A stretch of 64,000 nucleotides of DNA from Myrica gale (taxonomy: Eukaryota > Streptophyta > Magnoliopsida > Fagales > Myricaceae): assembly GCA_963930655.1 (NCBI GenBank), contig OZ005621.1, positions 1,661,001 to 1,725,000 on the forward strand, read 5' to 3'. Under the pieces are notes generated by a model that searched no databases, was not told the DNA's origin, and worked only from the letters and a program-made list of their open reading frames with translations. Within the stretch, counting starts at the first letter, position 1. The number at the start of each line of letters is the position of its first letter. This document shows, piece by piece, positions 55,748-64,000 of this stretch. The position numbers and the translations under genes were made by a program.

Positions 55748-56296
55748 ATGGCCTACGCCTTGCTTATACTCATGGCTCTAGCCATATCTCACAACTCAGG
55801 CGCCCACGGTGCTGCCCCTTCAACCAACGTCAGCCCAAGCAAAGCAACCACGGTTCCGGTGCCTCTTTCTAACGCGGCCAAAGAGTTCCTCCAGGGACAC
55901 AACCAAGCGAGGGAAGAAGTTGGGGTTGGCCCTCTCAAGTGGAGCGAGCAGCTTGCCAATGCTTCAAGCCTACTCGTCCGTTACCAGAGGAACAAAATGG
56001 GCTGCGAGTTTGCAAACCTGAGCAGTAGCAAGTACGGTGGAAATCAGCTGTGGGCAAGTGGGCAGCCCGTGACACCAAGCATGGTCGTTGATGCATGGGT
56101 GAGAGAGAAGGCATACTATAACCACACCGACAACTCGTGCCAGCCGAATCACATGTGCGGCGTCTACACTCAGGTCGTTTGGAAGAATTCTCAGGAGTTG
56201 GGGTGTGCTCAAGCTACATGTGTAAAGAATAGCACTACTCTAACCATGTGTTTCTATAACCCTCCTGGAAATGTTGTAGGGGAAAGCCCGTACTAG
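55748..56296 (+). CDS. PR-1-like secreted protein (CAP/SCP superfamily)
   Basis: This is a single-exon gene of 182 residues. MAYALLILMALAISHNSGAH is a signal peptide with cleavage near AHG. The CAP domain follows: AAKEFLQGHNQAREEVGVGP carries the first conserved His, then LKWSEQLANASSLLV and GGNQLWASG. Next come VVDAWVREKAYYNHTDNSC (the His/Asp region), HMCGVYTQVVWKNSQELGCA (the family signature), and CFYNPPGNVVGESPY at the C terminus. It is slightly longer than classical PR-1 (about 160) because of a linker after the signal peptide. The product is probably extracellular. PR-1 proteins bind sterols and are induced in defence; that induction is not shown here. Confidence 0.95.
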   Translation: MAYALLILMALAISHNSGAHGAAPSTNVSPSKATTVPVPLSNAAKEFLQGHNQAREEVGVGPLKWSEQLANASSLLVRYQRNKMGCEFANLSSSKYGGNQLWASGQPVTPSMVVDAWVREKAYYNHTDNSCQPNHMCGVYTQVVWKNSQELGCAQATCVKNSTTLTMCFYNPPGNVVGESPY

Positions 56297-57800
56297 CTAG
56301 CTAGATCAGAAGTTGGAGCTTTCGTTGCAAAGCATCCGATCTGATTCCCAAGGTTGATGGAAAATAAATCTTTGATGTACAGTTCTTTAGCCCAAAGTAA
56401 CAACTGTCCGAAGAGCAACCTCCCTCTCATTCTCTCTGTTTTACAGATTTCAGCCACTCATGGACGTATGTGTGTTCACGGGACGCTACTGTTTTCACCC
56501 AATTTAACTTTTTTTAATCTCTCAAACAGTCCCTGTTCTTGAGATGGGGGCACAGTCCTACTTTGTCAGAGACCAAATATTCATTGTGTTTTAAGAATCA
56601 GTGTCACCCTTGGAGACTTATAAAATGTTCATTTTGTTTATATATATATATTTGCAAAAGTTGGGGTAAACACAAATCTAGGCCATGTTACGTGGTAAAA
56701 AATTGTAGGATTCTAATAGAATTGAGAATATTTATGTAAAATAGTATTTTATAAGTGTGTGAGTAAAAGATAGAGATGATTTGATGTAATTGTTTAATAA
56801 AAAATATTGAAATTAGGTGAAAAAGTATAGAGATAAAATTTGTTATAATTTTCTTTGGAAAATGTATTGAATTTTGTGTAAAAAGTTGTTGGATATTGTG
56901 TTAAATGTATTGGTGTTTGTATTTGAATTATTAATATGTTTTGTGATAGTTTTGTGAATAGATTTGAATTTTAGAAAAAAAATTGAAAACTAACCTGCCC
57001 TAAAATGGATCTCCATTTTAATGTTTTTGTGTACAATCGGCAGACCTCATGCGACTAACCAAGTAGCACCCGTAAGCTCCAATTCGCCTGTCCACGCGAT
57101 TCGCCTGTCCAGACTATAATCTCTTCCTGCCTCCCCCATACACAAAGGGCAATCGACTCCTTTCAATATTCACGAAAAACCTAAGAAAAAGCTGCAAATT
57201 CACGTCGACCGCACTCATCTAGGTATGTCGATTAGTAACACTTGTCTCGGTTATTACCATGCATACAAGGTGACCTTAGAATTCAGGTGTACTAGTCAGC
57301 ATATGGATGAGGTACAAAATTTTAGTGTCATTTGCATGCAAGGCTTTGCCGTGGATTACTCACGCACCAAGCTGTGGAAAATGTCGATGGACACAGGAAG
57401 TTAGAATATCTTCTAGCACCTAAGCAGATGCTCCGATATTTCACTGTCAACTAAACTATATTATAATGTGTAGAACCAAATAAAACAGGGCAGAGTCATC
57501 AGGGTTAGAGCATAGACCATACGAACAGTTTAGATCATGGATGAACCTCGCAACAGATATTTTTACATTGCTCAATTCATAATTTCTACTCTTTTACAAT
57601 AGTAAAGCAATAATAAATACTTCCTGTAGGGAAACATTGAAATTCCACTACGAATAACAAATGACATGGATCACACTTCTAACCTCCCTTTTCTGGCTTC
57701 AAATTCCACTCTGTACAGCAGAAGAATATGACTGCTAGTATAAATTCCTAAGAACCTTGCGATCTACCTCAAAGTATTAAGCAGCAGCCCATGTAAGCAG
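56297..57800. other. Intergenic DNA between convergent genes
   Basis: It contains the PR-1-like 3' untranslated region, a MITE (56681-56999) and, at its right edge, the 3' untranslated region of the minus-strand MIP1-type gene. No other gene is recognised. Confidence 0.4.
56681..56999. mobile_element. Tourist-like MITE, 319 bp
   Basis: It begins GGCCATGTTACGTGG and ends AAAACTAACCTGCC. CTA flanks both sides (56678-56680, 57000-57002). The interior is T/A-rich with no coding. Confidence 0.75.
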
Positions 57801-60800
57801 TCACTTAACCAGATCTTTAGATATCAAATACCGAAAGGTGAAGTTGTGAGGAACCCAGTCGATGCTCTTGCGGGATTTCCCTACCTGACATTTCTTGACA
57901 GTCTTCCTCAAAGATTCAGGCAAAGACATTTGGATCACTTCTATCACGCCAGCTGGACACAGATCAGAGTCCTTCACAAATGACTCCACGATTTTTGGTA
58001 AAAGGATTTTATGATTCTTGCTTACACCAAAGGTAGCCCGAATGTACTCTTCTTTTGCAGCTTCTAGCTCTTGAAATACTCTCTTGGGTGTGTACATACG
58101 AACCTGAACAAAACCAAAAGATTAAAGGGATTTTCATTGGGCAGCAAGTCCTGGTACCCTAGAGTTATATTTTCATCCTGGTTTGAATTTCTCTCATGGT
58201 TTATGAGTTAGAATTACTGGTTAGACCTTAGCTAATTTTACACTGCCGGAAATCTCCTTTTGGGATCCATATTCCCACAGTTGGATCCAACACTGTCTCC
58301 TGTTTGGCATACCCTTCACACCATTCAAATATTGAATCAATCTTTTTGTGGAAACGGATTCCCTCCTAGGGGCTTATTTCCGAATGAGTCTGATTGGACA
58401 GCTCTTTTTGTTGATAGCTACTTCTCCATTATTATATGAATTGGGTGTTTTTTGACTTATAAGCAAGATATTTAGTAAACATAACAGATATGAGGATGTG
58501 AAATCGAGCAGACTTGTCAACATATAAATTATAAAAACTGGTTTAATTAGTTTGTACCAACCAAATGTTTCCTGTGTTCAGGGCATATATTTCTAATTTA
58601 CTCATTTCAAGGTATATATTTCAACTTTATGATGAGAAGCCATGTGAATGAAATGCATACTAAAACCAGAAAGTGACAAAGAATAAGTACCGCAGGATCA
58701 GAATGGCTTCCAGAACAGAGAGCAAAGTGTAAAAGGGGTTCGGGATGCTCAATTGCATATGCTTGCCGTGCATCTCCTGATTTGAATTTCTTTCTTGGAG
58801 AAAGTAATAAGCGAAGCCACTACATGCAGAAGCAAGATTTATCAGCCCCAATACAAATATTGGATGTGGAAGAAACTCAAATCGGGAAAACAATAGCTTC
58901 CGTCTTATGAGGTTACTTTAGATTTCTTTTTGCAGGGTTGGTTTTTTTTTTTTTGGGGGGGGGGGGGGGGAGAGAGACACTTTGCCCATGAAAATACAAA
59001 TATTGGACGTGGAAGAAACTCAAATCGGGAAAATAAAACAATATCTTCCGTCTTACGAGAGTTACTTTAGATTTCTTTATGCAGGGTTGGTTGTTATTAT
59101 TTTTTTTTTTTGGGGGGGAGGGTGTTTTTCTATTAAAGAGACACTTTACCAATGATCGAATTTAAGGCCAGAATCATTTTGCAGGATTTGAATGCAGAGA
59201 ATTCACAAAAGAGATTACAACTAATCTCAAATAACCATGAGGAAAAAGATGAAAACCAAGGCTTGGGATCCACCTGTCCAGGACGAGACATCCGGCAACC
59301 CAGGATAGAACTCTGTATAGCATCTGCACTGATGATGTGACCTCCAATGTTGTATGCAGCCTGGATAGCAGACACTTGTGAGACAAATAATCGCACTGGC
59401 TATTCTCCTACAGGACCAATGAGGGTTATCCTACCTTTAAGAGGTGAAACACTCTCTTTACATTGTTTTGTGGAATTCCGTAAGCCAAAAATGCCTATTG
59501 GAAGACAAACAAAAACGTACTAAATTTACTTGATCAGAAAGACAGCCATAGAAAGGAGTTCAAGTCAACTTATCCAGTGATGAGAATTATTACATGCATC
59601 ACCAATGCATTATGTATGTTAATCCAGAAGGCTAGCTTCTCTTCGTGTTTCAACTTCCTGGGATCTGTTTCTTCTAATTGAGAGATAAGTGACCTGTAAC
59701 AGAACAACCCAGTAATGATAATGAAAATTTGCAACAGTGTATAGATTTTAATTGTAATATAGGTGTTCTTTCCCTTCCAAATGAAATTTCTCACCATTGC
59801 TGTAAGAGATTTCATTGGTTAAACATGTCATTAAGGTTCACCTGAAATTTTGTAGCAGGTGTTCAGTATCACCAAGTTTCTGACCATCTCTATAAATCCA
59901 GGGTACTTCAACCATTGTGCTGTAAGGTCCACTGAACTCTTTGAGTCCCTCCACATGGAAAGGATTATCTAAGCGTACATCAAAAGATGAATTATTCCTG
60001 AAGCCTGGACTCCACATGTCACACTGATCTCGTGGAGAAAATGCACTCATTGACGAGATAGATGAATTCGGAGATGATAGGCCATTATGAGTCAAAGGGG
60101 GATCTGCTAGCTTGCAATACAAGGCTGACATGCACTTGATCATTTCCTCAGAAAGCCTGTTAGGTGTCTCGGGAACATGATCAGAGATGCGTGTACCAAG
60201 ATGCTCTGCCAGACTGATTATATTTGATGAAGTATTCTGAGCATACTGTAGAGAAGCAACTGAAAGTCATAATCCAGAGAACGTCTTCATATTGCAATAT
60301 ATACATCATCTGGTTCAAGTTATACTTTTTAATAACTTTCTTCTGGATCAGTATCTTCCCAAACCCACCATGGAAGTACATGATCTTTATTATGCTCCCC
60401 AAACTATCAAGAATATCAGAATTTTAAAGCCATCTCATTCAGAATATATTATCAAAAGACCAAGACTTTTGTATTTTCAAAATCTATTGAACATGAGTTT
60501 CAACACAAATGGTTGACGAAGCCTGATGTGAAATTTTGAGAAGATTATATTGAAGACTTTTAAGTTCAATGGTGGGCTTGGTAAACCAGTAATCTCAAAA
60601 AGTTACCGAGTGTTGGAACATTATAAACAACCGCACCATGTTTTGACTTCAATCCAACCCAGTCATAACATTTTGCAGTAGCAAGTTGACGGCCAATAAC
60701 CCATCACCACATCATCATATTCATATATTATCCTTTCTTTTCATCATTTTATCTCCTAAAAGAGAAACTAAAATTAATAGGATATCCTTATCCTTCAGGA

Positions 60801-63032
60801 AAATAATGATACAATGTGGCTCAGTGCAGTTGGCAATATTAAGGAAGACAAGCTCAGTTACTCAGTTAGAGACAGTTGAATTGTGTGATTAGACTCAAGT
60901 TACCTCCATCATGGACAAAGGTTGGGAATGACATGCACGTAAAGCCTTATCCAAAACCTCTGCTGGAGGTGAATTTCTAGTTGAAAACATTGAACGATAT
61001 GATAGTGAGGAGTGACAGCGATGAACACCAGAATCTAGTAGCTTCTCTTCTCCACCAATTCCATTGGATTCCTTGGCTGGATTGTTAAGAGATTCACAGC
61101 CAGATTGTACTGCTGAACTTTCCCTCTTTGATATAATATCAAGCCTGGAAACTTGGAGGATCCTCCCTCTCGGAGTATTTACAGGTGATTTTGATCTTAC
61201 ATCCTTGGCAGATGGAGATACAGATATTTGTTGATCAAATGCTTTCCGGTACAAAGAGAGGAGGTATTGCTCCAAATAAACGACCTCCAACTCTAACACT
61301 GCAATTTCCTTTATCAACTCTGTGGCTGGCTGGAGTCATACCAAGTAATATTAAAATGCAGTATGAAAAATACAAAAACGCTAATCTGAAGCAAAAGGAA
61401 AACCATAACAAATCTTTACATAACACAGGAATCGTTCATGCCCCCATGGTGGACTGGAATGGTTGAAAAATAACGACTAGTGGAATTAAACCATGGAACA
61501 AGTGACTACAGGGGTCTACGACTCATTAAATTTACATGTACCTTTATGAAGTCAGATAGCCAATGGTGTTTAGGAGCCAACCCATAATGTCTAAGACAGT
61601 AATTACCCAAAAGGAAAAGTACATTGAGAATTATTCATGGATACTGAAAGTCCAAGATATTGGTAAAGCAAATTCCACCAAAATGACTAAGCAATATAAT
61701 GCGATAATGCAACTCCTGCATCTAAAGATGAAACTGAAATTATCGCCTGTACATAGTCAAGCATGCATATACATATACGTACAGCTATTTTTGTGAGAGA
61801 TTACCTTGGGCATTATGGTTTCTGTTGGATCAACATGAGGGAAAGACCTATAACCCAGTGATTTTTCTAAAGCATGGCGGACCTCAAATTGATCTTGCAA
61901 TCTCTTCTCAAGCTGTAGAATCTGCATAAAGGATATTTAATAGATAAGTAAAGGTAGAAACAACAACTATCAAGCTGGATCCTAGTTGCAACACACTGCT
62001 GAACAAAGCCATGGCCAAGAAAAAAGTTTTGATTAAGCTTTCTGAATCTTCTAAGCTTGGAGAACAAAAAATTCAGTTCTATACCTCTTGCTTTAAAGAA
62101 TGTTGAGCTTCAGCCTTAGGGGATTGTTTCTTCTCAGTTTTCATATCCTTTAAACGCCCCATATCCTGAAGCAAGATCAAGTCGTTAAATTTGAAATCTG
62201 AGTACGTGTAAAACTGTAATGAAAAGAACTACATCCATAATAATCGTTTCTTGGAGGACTGACAGCTTAACCAATCTTACCAGCTTTATACGGTCTGAGG
62301 CATCAGAGCTATCCAGATTATCTTCCTCCCGTCTTCTCTTATCAGGAAAGCTGCCAGAGCGCGAGAGCATACACAAAAAATCAATACAAAGGATGGTAGA
62401 GGCAAGATTTGAAGTCTGCAAGGCTACTACACTAACTCTTTTTTTTTTCCTTTACAACCTACGCAACAAAATATTTCGTTGGTCTACCACACAGAAGGAA
62501 AAGAAGAGGACCAGTTACATCTCCATCCCCATCCATTGAGGCCTATCAGATATAATTTTGGGACGTCGAAGAAAATTCGGAAATATGTATACAAATTTCA
62601 AGTAATACACTTCCATGCCTCAGATTGTTCATGAAAACCCCTGATTATGAACAAATAAATAAATAATCAAAACACTATTTCCACCCTTCATGAAAACCCT
62701 GATTCCATGTCTTTGGTTTACATATCAACCAGATGCTGTTCGGGGATTTCGAAATTCGAAGGAATGACTCAGAAACTATGGACATCAACCAAAAGAAAAA
62801 GAGCTATTAGGAACTCAGATGTCTTATTTCCTTCATAGCCCGTCATGGAATCACTCCAGTTAATGCATCCCAGCGATCACCATGTCAAAATATAGAAAGC
62901 GTATAAGCAGAATGATTGCTAACTAACAAAACTAATAACCCAGCAATTTGATAGCCACCTCTTTGAACGCTTGTGCTTTGCTGTCATTCTCAGTCCCAGC
63001 AGTTTGCCATCCCCACTTCCCTGAAATCCCAT
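57801..63032 (-). CDS. MIP1-type protein: leucine-zipper region plus DUF547 domain, eleven coding exons
   Basis: Coding exons in transcript order: 63032-62959, 62350-62281, 62165-62085, 61921-61805, 61329-60904, 60245-59842, 59693-59594, 59494-59435, 59360-59274, 58819-58691, 58103-57801. All are in phase, giving 616 residues. The N terminus has KHKRSKSFPDKRR. The coiled-coil (ternary complex factor MIP1 zipper) runs through QILQLEKRLQDQFEVRHALE-type helices and KPATELIKEIAVLELEVVYL. A Ser-rich linker follows. KLADPPLTHNGLSSPNSS leads into the DUF547 region: FDVRLDNPFHVEGLKEFSGP, then EEKLAFWINIHNALVMHAFL, AAYNIGGHIIS, SILGCRMSRPGQ, HPEPLLHFALCSGSHSDPA and the YTPKRVFQELEAAKEEYI block. The end is WVPHNFTFRYLI. 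Family members are cytosolic or membrane-linked proteins; Antirrhinum MIP1 links MADS-box factors. A 5' leader intron (63035-63137) is predicted. Confidence 0.95.
58849..59150. repeat. Tandem duplication with long T and G runs, inside a MIP1-type gene intron
   Basis: AATACAAATATTGGA.GTGG, AAACTCAAATCGGGAAAA and TACTTTAGATTTCTTT.TGCA occur twice (starting 58849 and 58993). Each copy ends in a T run followed by a run of G (up to about 15). The unit is about 144 bp. It lies in the intron between exons 59274-59360 and 58691-58819. Confidence 0.88.
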
Positions 63033-63034
63033 CA

Positions 63035-63137
63035 CTGAACCATTCCACACAAAAATTCAGTAAAAAAAACAGAACCTTTTACAGAAGCAGAAAAGCAACA
63101 GAACAAGAGCAAAAAAAAAAAACACTAAAACACTTAC
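63035..63137 (-). promoter_or_regulatory. Predicted 5' leader intron of the MIP1-type gene
   Basis: On the minus strand the donor reads ATCAAGGTAAGTG and the acceptor GGTTCAG, placing a 103-nt GT-AG intron just before the ATG at 63032. The leader exon is inferred to begin near 63460, close to a TTTATAAC motif. Confidence 0.6.
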
Positions 63138-63138
63138 C

Positions 63139-64000
63139 TTGATCTGGACCAGTAAGTAAATGCCCAGTTGGGGGTGTATGAGAGGAAAACCAGACCCGCC
63201 AATCCCAAAACCAAATGGGGTTCTCAGAGGTCACTTATTAGTTGAAACTTCCACGTTTCTGCTTGCCTTTCAGCAAAACAGAGCTTCTGCGAAGTACCCA
63301 AAAAGTGAGTATTTCGGTGCTAACAGATGCTGAAAATAGTAGAGCTGTAGTGCTGGCATAAAACCAACGAAAGTACGGCAAAGAAAACAGAAAGGTAAAA
63401 CAATTCGTGTGCTTTTGACCACTGAGCCAGCCAAGAAAGAAAAAAAAAAAGAAGACCAGTGAGCCTTCTTTTTGAAGGGACTCTCGTTATAAATCTTTAA
63501 GCTTTTGTAATGGAGGAGGGACCTTTTGCCTTAAAAGCAGTACCAGTTCGTGTGCTTTTTATAAATTGAAGAAGAAAGTTTGTATAGACATGTGCTGCTA
63601 CTGGTAGACCCCTAAATGTCAAAACGTCCTTAAGTGGACAATCTTCACTCAACCAGAGGTCCAATGGGACAAATGAGAGAGTTAAACACCGGGCATGACT
63701 GTCGGGAGTGAATATATATCTATCACACACCCAGCCCTACTGGATATAACGTAATAACAACCCAGTTTCAACATTCTCTAATCTTGTTGGGAAGCAAGTG
63801 GGAGTTGGTGACCGCCCGTCCACCTTTGTCCCACACTGCCATACAAATATTATCCTTAATCCTATAACGTCCTATGACTCCTATCTGTGCGTAGGGCATA
63901 TCAAAATACAGTCAATCCTACATGTCTCTCTTTACGATCACTTCTTGTTAGGATACGAGAAGGGTAACGGATGATTGAAAACATTTTGAAGCCTAATTCA
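63139..64000. other. Leader and promoter region of the MIP1-type gene, then intergenic DNA
   Basis: The first 300 bp are the likely 5' leader exon and promoter of the minus-strand gene. Beyond about 63500 nothing is recognised; the region shows no repeat or coding signal. Confidence 0.4.

Overview
The window is nuclear DNA from a flowering plant, most likely a eudicot. It has intron-rich plant genes with GT-AG introns, a nuclear psbO with a bipartite thylakoid transit peptide, AT-rich intergenic DNA, and many small DNA transposons with target-site duplications. I cannot name the species from sequence alone. All exon models were made by eye and checked for reading phase; none has transcript support.

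Layout. 0-5 kb: an 80-bp tandem duplication, a Mutator-type element carrying a DUF247 gene fragment, and a small predicted chloroplast protein on the minus strand. 5-9 kb: a six-exon NASP-type histone chaperone. 9-13 kb: gene-poor, with a TA microsatellite and non-autonomous transposons. 13-18 kb: an NPH3/RPT2-like (NRL) gene and a COR413 membrane-protein gene whose 5' exons are not visible. 18.5-19.3 kb: a two-snoRNA locus (U15 plus a second box C/D snoRNA) behind site II, telo-like and TATA elements. 19.9-21.8 kb: a 1.9-kb hAT-type element. 23-25 kb: psbO. 27-29 kb: a CASP-like gene. 29.8-30.1 kb: a PPR/carboxylesterase fragment chimera. 30.5-31.5 kb: a complete PLATZ gene.

From 30.8 to 34.1 kb the PLATZ gene and its 3' flank form one copy of a segmental duplication. 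The second, decayed copy lies at 40.7-42.7 kb. Both copies carry a fragment of a DUF4228 (PADRE) gene whose complete relative lies at 47.1 kb. Between the copies are an AT-rich tandem array (34.1-34.9 kb), a spliced-looking gene for a 30K-superfamily movement-protein-like product (35.6-36.4 kb, minus), two fold-back elements and a diverged repeat family. 43-52 kb holds an RNase H fragment, a TRIM element and two DUF4228 genes. 52.6-54 kb is a fold-back Mutator-like element with a SINE inside. 55.7 kb is a PR-1-like secreted protein. 57.8-63 kb is an eleven-coding-exon MIP1/DUF547 gene on the minus strand.

The genes are individually regulated plant loci, not an operon or a pathway cluster. The best candidates for novelty are the movement-protein-like gene, the duplicated PLATZ/DUF4228-fragment module with its presence/absence MITEs, the U15 two-snoRNA locus, the PPR-carboxylesterase chimera, and the two fragment-carrying or fold-back Mutator-like elements.
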